From positions 1 to 60,290 of the forward strand of contig JARKIF010000187.1 in NCBI GenBank assembly GCA_029378245.1: a stretch of DNA of 60,290 bases. The letters run 5' to 3'. Of the stretch, positions 32,344 through 43,362 are shown one piece after another. This DNA comes from Roridomyces roridus (Eukaryota > Basidiomycota > Agaricomycetes > Agaricales > Mycenaceae). The notes beneath the pieces were generated by a model, which was not told where the DNA came from, did no database searches, and was given only the letters and a program-made list of their open reading frames with translations. Each line of letters starts with the position of its first letter. Within the stretch, counting starts at the first letter, position 1. The position numbers were made by a program, and so were the translations under genes.

Positions 32344-32435
32344 GACCCGGCTCGAATCGAACGAACTTGCTGCAGTATTCCATTGGGCATGCGCCGACCA
32401 CATTGAAAGCAGATGCGGAGCCATCCGCCAGAGTC
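32344..32435 (-). ncRNA. tRNA-like module, complete
   Basis: Acceptor-like GACTCTG/CCGGGTC (6 of 7 pairs), D-like GCGG/CCGC around a 6-nt ATGGCT loop, central stem TCTGC/GCAG, T-arm GTTCG-TTCGATT-CGAGC with one weak end pair. T5 (plus A at 32316-32320) lies 23 nt downstream. Confidence 0.5.
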
Positions 32436-32558
32436 TTCCTGTTAATGTTGCATCCTTCATGACAGTAACAGGTTGATTGGCAACTGAAAAGTGACACGAG
32501 AAACGAACGTATATCTACGTGTCACCTAGCCTCCGAAAGTAAAAGTTCAATGTTGATA

Positions 32559-32756
32559 CAGTAGAGTCTCTCACATGGAATAAAGTTGGGAGCCCTGCCA
32601 AATTCCTGCCCGAGGCTATTCCAGACGGCGGTTATTCCACATGACCTACCATTTACAGTGGTGAAGGCGATTCGGGGAAGCCTGCAGGGTCATTCCACAG
32701 CACGGAATTTGGCGGGGTATTCCATATGAGGGTATTCCATATGAGAGATTCTACTG
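32559..32756. mobile_element. MITE, 198 bp, TA target duplication
   Basis: The ends are CAGTAGAGTCTCTCACATGG and, reversed, CAGTAGAATCTCTCATATGG, each flanked by TA (32557-32558 and 32757-32758). It sits at the 3' end of the F-box gene below and supplies the last codons of its present reading frame (SRISHMEYP). Confidence 0.7.
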
Positions 32757-35640
32757 TACAAGGATTGGATCAGGACACCGCAGAAATCTCCTCGATCTAC
32801 CAAAAAAAAAATCAAGCCAAGTGGCGAAAGATAGCGTAAAGCGCGCACCACTTTAGAATCCACAAATTCGTGAAACCATTTGAATGAGGATCGCATATCC
32901 AGCTTGAGACCTCCAGCGCGGAGCTCGTCGAGTTTGTCGATGGCTCTCTGCATCGTCTCGTTCATTCCTTTCACATCCATCTCGGAGTAGTAGCCATAAT
33001 ATGCTGCTCACTTTGTAAAATAAATAAAACTAGCGAGAGATGACCCAGGGACATACGTCGTTCAGGTGCCAATCACAGCGAGACATGAGAACGAGTCGAG
33101 AGACGACGTCTTGAGAGCGAGAGAAAGAAGCAGTTGCAGATCCGATGGATATCGCGCAATCATCGAGAGAAGATCCAACATCGAGACGCTGCTGAAACAG
33201 CGAGACGCCGAAATTCAACTACGACGAGAGACTGCGGCGAACGTCGAGAGAGCTTCGGAAGGGGCCCGACAGTCGTCCGTCACGGTGGACGGTGCTGTGG
33301 CGGACGTGTCGGTCGTCACGTCGGTCCTTGATCAATGGATCAAGGGGAGGATCAATAGATCATCGGGCCGATGATGTCACGTGTATTCCCGCCACACTCA
33401 CGGCGACTCAGGGTCTCCTTTGAAAACGCGCCGCCCGGTCGGCAGCACCAGCCTGCCGGTTATTGACAAAAACTAGACAGGTTGAGCACCTACTTTCAAA
33501 CTATGCCTCTAGGCTGCACGAAGGTAGGACGGTCTCCCGGGAGTTCCAGACGAAAAGTGATGCACCTGTGCAGTGACTGGGGGTGTCATTGTAGTCAAAC
33601 TATACGTTACAGGCTTTCAAATGAACATATCTGGCGTAACAATTATTCGAAAGGCGCCCCAGACTTGCTAAGCTTCGGGATGATGGCATTGCGACGACGA
33701 CAGGGTCCAGCCTCCGGTGTAGCACCAGCGGCCCAGCGGCTAGACAAATGTAGCAATTTAGCATTATCACCGACTCAATCCCAGACAGAGCAGGGCGCAC
33801 ACATACCCTTGACCTTTCTCTCTACATGGAGGGGCTCACTGAAAGACTAGAAAGCGCCGCTTGTTCAGGCATGGAATGTGTCGGCATCGCTCGAGCTCGT
33901 TCGTCTGTGTCGGAGTCCTTTGAAATCAAGCGCCAGCAATACACCAGCCGTGATATTCGGCCGTTGTTGTGTCCAACCTTGGGAGAGGAATCCTCTCCGT
34001 TTCCCTACTGCGTCCAATATTTTCCAGGAGTGCTGGGGAGCAAGATAGTTGACAGAGCGGATAGAGATATCTCACTGGCGTACCGATGGATATGCAGCTG
34101 GGGTGCGCCTGAGTCAACCTTTTGTGGGAATAGACCTTCGTGCCCGCCGTGGCCGTGAAGGTGGTTTGTACAAGGGTCAAAGGCAGTACTCGATACGACC
34201 CGCTAGGCTACTCCGTCGTTGTTATTGTCTTGAAGGTGGCGGGGAAGAAGACGTTGGCTCAACGAGCTTCTGTGTCTTACCCTGGATTGGGATTGGCTCA
34301 GCCGCGAGTTGAAACGGGCAGCTGACGAATGATCCAATACCCTTACCTGCGCGTAATCAATCCCGCCTCCCCAAATTGAGGAGGCGTGCCCGGGTTTGCC
34401 TCGCGTACAGTAGTGTCTTCTTCCGAAGAGGTGGAGAACAACGGCGTTACGAGAGGCCCGAGTCGGACTGCGGCACGGTGAATAGAGGTCCCACTGATCT
34501 GGTACAAGTGGGAAAACGCACCTGGTGCACAGGCCGCGCTGACAGCAGAATGACTCCTCCATTTCCGAAATCCCCTTCCCATCCCCACGGCGTGACGCGT
34601 AACATGGTGCGTAGTGGCCGCCGTCGGTTATTAGTTACCCAGCACCGTAAACGGGTCGTTGTTGGGCATCGACCGCCGCATCCCGCAAGCCGTTGTGGAA
34701 GACGTTGTGGAAGAAAGCAAGAAGTGATAAGCGCTATAAGCGTGACGGGAATGCACGTGATAGCATCGGCCCGTTGGTCCATTGATCCTGCTCTTGATCG
34801 ACGACCGACGCGACGACCGACACGTCCGCCACAGCACCGCCCACCGTGACGGACGACTGCCGGGCCCCTTCCGAAGCTCTCTCGATGCTCGTCTCAGTCT
34901 CTCGTCGCAATTCAATTTTGGCGTCTCGCTGTTTCACCAGCGTCTCGATGTTGGATTCTCTCTCGATGATTGCGCGGGATCCATCGACTCTCGCACTGGT
35001 TCTTTCTCTCGTTGTCAAGACGTCGTCTCTCGGTGGTATTATTTATTTTACAAAGTGAGCAGCATAGCCATAATGCTCCTGCTCGAACGAGATCGCGACA
35101 GAGGTCAACTGTGCGGTCACCCCTCCTATTTCCCTCCTCTTTTCGAGCATCCAAACGAGCGGTGGTAGCTCGATTCTGGTCTTGCACTTTTTGATGTCGA
35201 GAGACGTGAGAGCGGGGAGGAAGGAAGGATCGTTGTGGATCCGAGCGAAGAGCCCAGTAAAGTTGGTGCGTTTGAAAGCACACGCGACGACCTCGAGTTT
35301 CTGGATCGTCGGTATGATAGAGAGCCAAGCAGTCGTGCCATCTATGTCGTTGCATCGACACAGGATGAGTGTGGTTGGAGAGCACGAAGATCTCCCGATC
35401 AAGCTCTCGATTCCCAGAGCGCTGTCCTCGGTTGGCGAGGACAACTGAAGCTGGCGGAGAACTGGGAGGGTGATGTGGGGGAATATCGCTGTAAAAGGAT
35501 TCAGGAACACAAGAAGTTCACACATATTATCGCGGAGTGATCAGGCTTACCCGAGTCAAACGGATGGTCTGGCCACTTTGCGGAGCAAGATTCGAGTCGC
35601 AACCAAAAGAACAATGAGAACTATTCAGTCGCTGTAAAAC
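32690..35640 (-). pseudogene. F-box/LRR gene, 5'-truncated and split by a Mutator-like element
   Basis: The upstream part (35075-35525) reads LPVLRQLQLSSPTEDSALG, FLPALTSLDIKKCKTRIELP and ends EQEHYGY. An intron with donor GTAAGCC lies before it, near 35490-35553. The downstream part (32757-32991) reads YSEMDVKGMNETMQRAIDKL then GGLKLDMRSSFKWFHEFVDS, a C-terminus typical of Agaricomycete F-box proteins. Taking out 33001-35065 plus one 9-bp duplicate joins EHYGY to YSEMDV in frame. The F-box itself is missing next to the 2OG gene at 35650. The gene is therefore broken at both ends and in the middle. Confidence 0.7.
33001..35065. mobile_element. Mutator-like element, 2065 bp, 9-bp target duplication, very long inverted arms
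   Basis: AGCCATAAT is duplicated at 32992-33000 and 35066-35074. The ends match as ATGCTGCTCACTTTGTAAAA and its reverse complement. Inverted homology then continues, with one gap, for about 390 bp per arm. Each arm can encode a charged, coiled-coil-like peptide with RAIIERESNIETLVKQRDAK and SIERASEGARQSSVTV. The central 1.3 kb (33390-34715) has no transposase I can recognise. Confidence 0.75.
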
Positions 35641-35649
35641 AGAACTATT

Positions 35650-36506
35650 TCAGATTTCTGAATCTACGGGCACAGGTTCCCCCACCCTCTCATACAGGAT
35701 ATCCGAGCGCATGGTAACCTTGATACCGCCCGTGACCTCCTCGCCCGTATGCAACAAATGCGCATGTTGAAAGATCAACGCACGACCCGGGATGGCCTCG
35801 ACGTCAGCATAGTCGATTCGTTTCGTGTACTTTGACAAGAAACGCGTCGACCCGCCCTCTGGGGGAAGGAAGCTCTCGTCTGAGCCCGAAGTGTCAGAGG
35901 GGAGGTAAAATTGGAGCGTGAAGAATGTGCGCTGTTTCGTTTCACTGCAGCGCGCTGTTAGCACTTCAGAAATGGGGAGAGAAGCATGACTCACCTGTTG
36001 ATATACGGTCCATCACAATGTTGCCTGAAAAACCCACCCCGAGGGTACCTCAAAAACCTCAACCGTTCATTCAACCTGACCATCCTCCACTTCTGCACGG
36101 CGCGCTCGACGCCGCGGATATACGCCGGCTGCTCAATCTCCTCGATCTCAGCCAACATTGGGCGGATCCGCTCGAACATGCGTGCCGACAGGTCGAACGA
36201 GTCATAGATGAGCCGCTCGCCATTCCGGTACGTTGTGTCCGTGAAGGCGTACTCCCCGGCATTGACTTGGGCTACTTCCCAGGGACCGGAGGATTCGGCT
36301 TCGGCGAGGAAGGCGGTCAGTTCCTCCCGTGTGAAGAGGGAATCGAGGACGACGGCGTAGCAAGATTTGTATTCGTTGAGTCCGGCTGCGGGGAAGTCGA
36401 CTGGGCCGCTGGAGACGAAGCGCGGGGTGAAGGAGCCAGAGGTCTCGGGTTCAGTCTTGGAGGGGCCTTGGGTGGTGCTCATGAGTCCAAGGGCTTTGGC
36501 GAACAT
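35650..36506 (-). CDS. 2-oxoglutarate/Fe(II) oxygenase, prolyl-4-hydroxylase-like, copy 1
   Basis: Two exons (35995-36506 and 35650-35944) with a 50-nt intron starting GTGAGTCATG. The product is about 268 residues. Iron ligands are visible: HCDG in FFRQHCDGPYIN gives HxD, and the distal His lies in LIFQHAHLLHTGEEV. VTMRSDILYE supplies the Arg expected to bind 2-oxoglutarate. DSLFTREELTAFLAEAE is the N-terminal helix common to these proteins. The substrate is unknown. A close paralogue lies at 48375-49167 with the intron at the same place. The start at 36506 adds MFAKALGLM ahead of the paralogue's start; a start at the internal Met is also possible. Confidence 0.8.
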
Positions 36507-37404
36507 GGTGGCGGTTCTGGAAGAGTTGATCGATCAAGGCTGTGTTTCGTGTCAAGACTTTGTAGGCTGTGCAGACGTGGCGACGTATCACAAGGCTGTG
36601 TATGCGCGGCACCGAGATTGAGAGACTCATTGGAAGAAAGGCATTGACTGGGAGGAATGAATCAGGCATAAGCAGAGCCAGATCAACATACGGTGATCAA
36701 TTGATCCGAACATGCGGCATGTTCGATTATGAAACAGAGGGTTTTTGCCTGCGATTGTACTTTGATGAACGGATTCTTGTTGATAATTCTCTCCAACTCT
36801 GGGACCCGTTGGATCTGGGTGGGTTTTACGCAGACGGCAGCGGAATTCTTTCACTATTTTACTTGGCTCATATGGGCTTTAGCATCTTATTGCCGTCTGT
36901 GATTTGCTGAAGCGCTGAAGCCTGATACACATGCTCAGTATAAGCGGTACATGCTCATGGTGCGTTGAACTTCAGAAGCATCAACTGTCATTCCACAACG
37001 GTGCCAAAAAACTTGAAAAAAGAACTGAATACGTTCAAAGGTCCCGTCCCTGAATCGAACAGGTTTTCAGCTCAGCGGACCTCTCCCTCTTCACCATTAT
37101 GCGCAGACGCGAACCACCGCTACGGGATGTATTTGCTTCGCATACATAAAGTTTAATACCCTTGCAATTGGACACTTTCCCACGGTTGAAACTGGTGGTT
37201 CATCTTTCAACAGGTTCGATATAGGATTGCACAGCGCTATTCTGAGCAACTCTGTTCGACAACGGCGCTCGCTTGCGGAATCGAGAGACAACAACAACCG
37301 TGGGACGGTCGCATCGGCGCGATTCGGAAGAATTGACAGAGCGGGATGAAACAGTTTATAAATAGCCGCAAGTTCACACTCCTCGTTCCTTGCTTCTTCC
37401 CTTC
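36507..37404. other. Intergenic between the 2OG and tannase genes
   Basis: It holds one tRNA-like module (37041-37128) and presumably the promoters of the two divergent genes. Nothing else is recognised. Confidence 0.5.
37041..37128 (-). ncRNA. tRNA-like module
   Basis: Acceptor-like ATCCCGT/ACGGGAC (6 of 7 pairs, a sequence unlike the other copies), D-like GCGG/TCGC, T-arm CCTG-TTCGATT-CAGG. T6 (plus A at 37016-37021) lies 19 nt downstream. Confidence 0.5.
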
Positions 37405-39222
37405 ATGCTCCTCCTCACCCTGCTGCTCTTTGCAGCGCCGCTACTCTCCTACGGGCAAGACTTTGAGTCAACATGCCTCGCTCTCAAGTCCACGCTCGAT
37501 CAAAGCACCGACACTGATCTCGTCGACACAACGATCCTCGACGTGTCCTAGGTCTCCAGCAACACCACTCTTGAGCCACTCGGGAGTGGGTGTCCTATGC
37601 TTCCCCCGCAAACCAGCGTCCCGCTCTGCCGGGGGCAGTTCACTACCCAAACCAGCCCCACGTCGGCTGTAACCGCCGAGGCGTGGCTTCCTGAGGAGTG
37701 GTACGGCCGATTTCTCACCGCCGGGAATGGCGGACTGAGCGGATGTACGTATCCACTCAACCCCATTTTCGTGGCTCACCGAAGGGGCAGGCATCTTCTA
37801 CGACATGCTCCAATCTGGGTCCGCGCTCCACTTTGCCACCATCTCCCACAATGCGGGGCACGACGGCTTCTCCGGGCTCCCATTCCTCAACAACCCCGAA
37901 GTCCTACTCGACTTCTCCTCCCGCGCAGTGCACGTCAGTACCGTCGTCGGTAAAGCGATAACCCGTGAACTCTACAGGCGTCCGGCATCCAAGGCTTACT
38001 TTTCCGGCTGCTCGGCTGGCGGGAGGCAGGGCACACACAGCGCTCTGTATCATCCGTCGGACTTTGACGGCATCCTGGTCGGTTCGCCAGCGACGGATTG
38101 GAATCGGTTGATGCATTGGATGGGGATGACTGCGCGCGCTGTGGGGGCCGGTCCGTCCCAGGGATACGAATCCGCTCCAGAGTTCCTGACACGGGACTTG
38201 TGGGATGTCGTCTCGCAAGAGATATTGAAGCAGTGTGACGGGTTGGATGGGCTCGAAGACGGAATAATTGCACAGCCCGACAAGTGCGAGTTCAAGCCTG
38301 AGGTGTTGCTTTGCAGTGATGCGGACGAGGCGTGTGTGGCGCCTGCTACGTTGGATGAGGAGCTGCGTTGTGTCGAGTCCAACGCTAACATGACGGCGCC
38401 GTGCCTCACACCAAAGCAAGTCGCCGCGCTAAACACCATCTACTCGCCCCTCATCGACGCTGAAACCGGAGAGCTTCTCTACCCGCGCCTCGATCCGGGG
38501 TCCGAGGCCATCCCAATCTATTTCGCTGGGCTGCCGTTCACGGGCGTATTCCCGATGTTGACTTCTGTGAGTCTGCGCATTCGTTTCTCTCCCAGGGTTC
38601 TGATTACAACAGGAATGGTTCCAATACGCCGTTAAAAACGTCTCGACGTACGACTTTTCCTCCTACGGACCGGCCGACGGTCGCCTTGCAGACGAGATCA
38701 ACCCCGGTGGCATCGCGACGTGGAGTGGTGATTTCAGCGCATTCAGGGATCGTGGGGGAAAGTTTTTGACTTATCATGGGAGTGGAGATTGGGTGTGTTC
38801 CCATCGCTTCTCGTTTCCAATGGGTTTGATTCACTCCCGCAGATTATCCCCTCGGGCAACTCAAAACGAATGTACGAGCTCGTAGCCTCCACTCTGTACG
38901 CCCCCTCCACCTCCAACTTGAAGGAACAGTCCCCCTTCACCGCCACCCCGGAAAAGTACGACCAAATGGACTCGTTCTACAGTTGCGGACAATCAAACGT
39001 GACTACTTTAATATCTCGGGAACGGCCCATAATTTTGACATTCTGACTTCAGAATCAGATTCAGCGACCCGAAAAGACCCCAAATACAATTTTTCAGATT
39101 TTTCCCACGAGAAATTGAGTACAGCCAAATTTTTGGCCCGGTTGAACAAAAATTGTGTGTACCCCTTTCAGCCTCGGGTCCGGTATAGAAGTTCAGGGAC
39201 TGTATATATTGACTACTTACGC

Positions 39223-42217
39223 CTACTTACGTCCACCGTCCGCTCTATCAACCTCGGCTAGAATGCCCTCATTACATGCCCTATGTGATTTCTGCCTCCT
39301 CACCGCCCATGCCGCAATCCTTCCCGTAAGTCCCAACCGATAAACACTCATAAACCTCCAGGATCTTTGAATGAAGCGGCGAATAACGTCAGGAGTGCAA
39401 GCATCCAAATACTTGATAGCATGTTCCTTTGCTTCCTGGAAGCTGCTTTTGGATGTTTGCCGATACCGATATTTGCACCATCCCCAGTACATCTCAATTG
39501 GGTTGAGTTCACAGTGAAATTTTGGCAGGAAGATGCACAGATGCCCACGGCCCTGGATCAATGTCTCAAGCATGGATGGCTGGTTTACAAAGTCATCCTG
39601 CTGGCTGAGAAGCCGCGCCATGCAACAGCCCTGACTTTCAAAGGGACAAACAGGCTTGCATTTGGCTCTGAGCTTCTTCACATTAAAGCCGCGTTCTGTG
39701 AGAACAGATTCCAGTCCCTTTGGTTCTCCCGAGGGTGTTTTCATCTTCTGTGGTTTACCGCGTTGAGCTGGGCTGGGATTTGTTTCCGGAATCACAGTAT
39801 CTTTTTGTTTTCTTTGCTTTCCCCCATCACTCTTGTTCATCTCAAATGCTTTCAGAGCATCGGGTCCCAGGGATGCATGTGCAGAAGACTGGTCAAAGAT
39901 GAACAGTGCTTGGCAGCCTGGATGGGCCTCTTCAAATATTTTGATAGCATTCTCCACCTGCTTCAATAACTGCTCTGTATCCCACCAAGGATCTCCGTTG
40001 CTTCCAGGGAAGATGATCTTCCGAGCATCCTTCACAATATTTCCATCCTTGTCTTGAATTATTAAACGGCCACTAACTTCAGTGATGAAGTCAGAAATAT
40101 GGATCAGCCGACCACGGCTCTTCTTCTGAAGAACAGTTTCCCCTTCTCTAAGCCAGGCCCTGGACTTGAAGTCATTTGCATGGAAACAAGACTCATCATG
40201 GAAGAGGGCAATAATCTCCCTCTGGCCCTTGGCCAATTTTGGAGGAACAGGCTTCAACTCTGGGCCTTGATATTGAGTCATGAGCTCCTCATACTTTGCC
40301 ATTGTTGGAAGAAAGACATTTTTGCGGTACTGGACAACATCAGGTCTCTCATGGCCATCCATATAAACACCCTTCCGAAGGACTGTAAGTCGCCAGCCAA
40401 GTTTAATGAGCCAACGGCGATAGGGTGCCGTAAATAACACCTGTTTATAAACCGGTTTATAAACCGGTGTTTATAAACACGGTTTATAATGTTTTCAGCT
40501 GAACTGTCCGTTTATAAACGCCTCCGAGGTCATCATTGATGCCATCAATGTTGCTGATCGCTGTCTGGAGCGTGTTCTAGCAGCCTGAAATTTGGGTTAA
40601 GTGCTATTTTTGGGTTGTTGAACACTGGGAAGGTGCCAGAGAGCTCAGAGGTGTCCCGGAGCCGAAAATTTTGTTCTGCAGCTCACATTTCCACCTTTTT
40701 CACGCCAGTTTTTAAACCGGTTTATAAACGCCTGGTTTATTAACTGGGTTAATTAACCGGTAAATAAGGGTCCCTGATTAATTTACAGCACCCTAAACGG
40801 CGAGCAGTACGCTCACACAGTGGTTTGTTAGTTTGAATTCCGAGAGCTGGCAAGATGGTTGTATTCAGTGCATTTTGAAATGTCTTAGGGGTCACAGTTC
40901 CTGAAGGTTGAGCTTCCAACCAAGTTAGAGATGCTTTGCGAACATTCTCCTCTGAAAGCAGGGACCGAGAGTCCCTCGCACCACCACGAGTCTCCTTGGG
41001 AAGATTCCTGAGCACCTCAAAGTGCCTGACAAGGATGCGGACTCGGCGAGCAAAGTGAACACCTTCCCCAGCATGCCATTGCCTTGCAATCTCCACACTT
41101 GCATGGATCCTTGAGAAACCTTTCAGCATCAGATTGCGAAAGTTGTGTATGAGAAGCAGCTGGTTGGTTTGGGCAATTGGGATGTGTTTCTTCTTTCCTT
41201 CCTTCAACTGCTGGTCAACAAGCTCTTTGATTCCATCCCAGCTCAAAATATCAGCAAGGTGTGCTTTAACCTCCTCATCCAGCTCTGCCTCCCAATCTTC
41301 CTCAAAGGTGGTGCCCTCTGGACTGGGGTTTTCCACTGGTATTTCAGAGGGTGTTGAAACAAGGCTCTGCTGTGCTGAGGTTGATGCTGAGGAAGGACCA
41401 GGTGATGGAGCCATGGATCTTGACCTCCAGGGAGGCTGAACTTCCTCCATGTTATTGGCAGAAGGCAAGGGCTCTGAGATGCCATCCATTTCTGTATCTT
41501 TGTCACTGCCGACAGGACCTGCTTCCTCCCCCTCTTCATCTGAACTGTTTAGATTGATGACAAATTCCAAGGGTTGTGTACTGGTGGATTTTGAGGGGAC
41601 AGCAAGAGTTGTCTGACCCTTCTGTCGTCGCCTCCATTTGGGATCTCTCAGTGTGCGGGGAGTTTTGCCAGCATGGCCTGGGCCCTTTGCATAGTGACTT
41701 GGACGCTCTGTGTGTGCCATGAGATAAATTTCAGGAGATTCACAATGAATTTGATACCTTTGTGCTCTCTTTTTTGACGTTTGAGGGCTTTGAAGAGATT
41801 AGGTGGCAGCCACTCTGTATCTGAATCAAGTTCATCATCCACATGAACTGCATACGTGCAAAGCCGGTTTTCCAGATCTTGGTTGTCAAGGGTTGGGTCA
41901 TTATCATCCCAGTTAAAGTCATCTACTTCTTCCCAGTCATCATCAGGGCTGGGCTCCACCTCCTCCGAGGCAAAGGCAGCTGCCAAACAATTATAGTTCT
42001 CATCAGAGAGCCAGCAGTCCAAATCAGAGTCCTCGGATCCAGGTTCCCTATCAGGCTGCCCAAGAGAGAGCTCCTCGTGATCTGCATCTGTGAGGGACAC
42101 TTGTGACGACTGGGGTGAAGGAGATGCCGGTGGGGATTCCTCTTCTCCCAGTGGTTTTGGTCCTTGGTTTCGAAGACCTGAGATGTTTCGTCCTTTGCCT
42201 TTCTTCCTGGGAGGCAT
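39223..42217 (-). pseudogene. DDE transposase of the Tc1/mariner-type element, split by a hAT MITE
   Basis: A start at 42217 gives MPPRKKGKGRNISGL, then an acidic region (EEVEPSPDDDWEEVDDFNWD). A 50-nt intron at 41708-41757 (GTATCAAAT...CACACAG) joins KREHK to ERPSHYAKGPGH. A helical region with CERTARR follows; the MITE at 40421-40795 interrupts, and the frame resumes WLIKLGW. The C-terminal half has FHDESCFHANDFKSRAWL (first Asp), ALFIFDQSSAHAS (second Asp) and FHCELNPIEMYWG (Glu). If these are the catalytic residues, about 130 residues separate the second Asp from the Glu, far more than in classic DD34-39E enzymes. The interrupted copy cannot make full-length enzyme. Confidence 0.75.
40421..40795. 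mobile_element. hAT-type MITE, 375 bp, 8-bp target duplication, inside the transposase
   Basis: AACGGCGA is duplicated at 40413-40420 and 40796-40803. The ends are TAGGGTGC and GCACCCTA. The interior carries repeated TTTATAAACCGG motifs in both orientations near the ends. Removing it restores CERTARRWLIKLGW without a gap. It is non-coding. Confidence 0.85.
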
Positions 42218-43009
42218 GGTGGATGGTGGGAGAGGGGAGGGAGTGGTACCTGTCACTCTTAAATAGTGTAGGAGCTCCCTCGGAACAAGAGAAGCAGAAT
42301 TTAGTACATCGGAACAACTGAGGAAGAATCCCGGGCTCACGAGATAGCTTGATCACTTCTTGAATCTAGGCCATCAAAGGTGGATTTCTGGAAAATCGGC
42401 TCGTGGAATCTTTTCGAAATTGTTCCCATTGAAAAGAGCGCAAAAAACCGGTTAAAATGGTACCTCTCACGACCTGGTAGCGTGGGAAAATAGGGTACGG
42501 CCAAAAAATCGGCCCGGACCGGCATTTCAACTTCAACTTTTGAGGGTGCAGAAAATTCACAAAATAATCTAGCTGCCTTATTGTACACGAAAAAAGATTT
42601 TCTCACGAGCCAAAACAAAGTTATACAAACTTGTCGTGTTTGATTGTCCGCAACTGTACCGCCTCTTCCTCATCCCGGGAATGGCTCACTGCATACATGG
42701 CACCCCCGATGCTGCGTGGTCGTTTGGGCAGCTCGCGCTTCAGCCTCCCCTCGAGAGGAATGTGACAAAGAGCCATGCGTTGTTGGCGTTGGTGGATTGG
42801 GTTGAGGGTGGCCAGGGTCCGGAGACGATTACTGGGACGACGACGGATGGGAGTGGGGAGAGGGTGCATTGTCGATATCCGAGGGAGAGTGTGTGGGATA
42901 AGAAGGAGGAGAAGTGGGGGTGCTCGGAGGTGTAGTATCGCACTGCAATTCAACCGTGAGAACTCTGGTTGGAATCCATGTATTGTGTGCTCCTGACTGG
43001 AAGAAGCGC

Positions 43010-43098
43010 ACCCCATAGCGATGGTCCGCGTCTGCGCTCAATTGGAGGTGAGAGGAGAACAGTCGCGGCAGAAAGCCTGTTCGATTCGGGCATGGGTC
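43010..43098 (+). ncRNA. tRNA-like module
   Basis: Acceptor-like ACCCCAT/ATGGGTC (5 of 7 pairs), D-like GCG/CGC around ATGGTC, central stem TCTGC/GCAGA (changed from CCTGC/GCAGG on both strands), T-arm GCCTG-TTCGATT-CGGGC. T5 at 43124-43128 lies 25 nt downstream. Confidence 0.5.
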
Positions 43099-43140
43099 AT
43101 GACAAGATCGTACCCTTGGCAAGTTTTTCGTACCCAGGTT

Positions 43141-43362
43141 GAGTGAGATTCAGCTGCAGCAAAGATCTATGCGACGATCTGCACTTGAGTCAACTTTCAA
43201 GGTGTATCGGCCTGAAGCCTGTTCGATTCGGCCTTCGGTGCTTGTGCTCTCGGACCACCTCATATTGTTGAGGTGTTTCGGGACTGCTCGGATCCAACAT
43301 CCGGAAGGCTATCACGAACGAATCTTCTAACGAATTGGCGACCCGTGTATTGCGGTGGTCCG
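43141..43362 (+). repeat. Duplicated segment, copy 1 (copy 2 about 47187-47425)
   Basis: Both copies share ACTTTCAAGGTGTAT, a GCCTG-TTCGATT-CGGCC hairpin (43217-43233 here), CCAACRTCCGG, ATCACGAACGA, and then the 5' half of a complete module. The two are diverged but colinear. Confidence 0.65.

Larger units (their letters stand above)
30383..32435 (-). repeat. Module array 2: nine minus-strand T-arm modules, about 240-bp spacing
   Basis: T-arms fall near 30391, 30657, 30895, 31137, 31360, 31598, 31861, 32040 and 32355. Two T-arm types occur, a CCTG/CAGG type and a GCTTCG/CGAAGC type. Flanks are shared between units: GGAAGAATTGTCTC next to an A-run, and GACTCTGGACACCGGACG. The 5' halves of the modules here are poorly conserved compared with array 1. 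Confidence 0.65.
38980..42656. mobile_element. Tc1/mariner-type transposon, 3677 bp, TA target duplication, inside the tannase gene
   Basis: The ends CAGTTGCGGACAATCAAACG and, reversed, CAGTTGCGGACAATCAAACA are flanked by TA at 38978-38979 and 42657-42658. Cutting out the element with one TA restores the reading frame of the host gene across DSFY-RLFL. It carries one transposase gene on the minus strand, itself interrupted by a hAT MITE. Confidence 0.9.
37405..42935 (+). pseudogene. Tannase/feruloyl esterase gene, killed by a stop codon and a nested transposon insertion
   Basis: A start at 37405 gives a signal-peptide-like MLLLTLLLFAAPLLSYGQ, then DTTILDVS followed by an in-frame TAG at about 37546-37548 where the paralogue has Tyr (LDVSYVP). 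Exons continue with AEAWLPEEWYGRFLTAGNGG, GCSAGGRQG (nucleophile Ser with the preceding Cys), KFLTYHGSGDW (Asp region), and DSFY at 38979. The Tc1/mariner-type element at 38980-42656 interrupts here. The last exon follows with RLFLIPGMAHC (His-Cys), so the Cys-Ser/Asp/His-Cys motif of the tannase family is split by the element. It ends WGCSEV near 42935. Introns of about 46-50 nt lie near 37755, 38571 and 38790. Such secreted serine esterases cut galloyl or feruloyl esters of plant polymers. Confidence 0.85.

Noticed and set aside
6508..32435. Module arrays as CRISPR arrays
   Set aside because: Units are gene-sized, diverged and structured, the genome is eukaryotic, and no cas genes are present.
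32690..32758. C-terminal residues SRISHMEYPHMEYP as part of the F-box protein
   Set aside because: They are encoded by the MITE at 32559-32756, so the natural end of the protein lay elsewhere.
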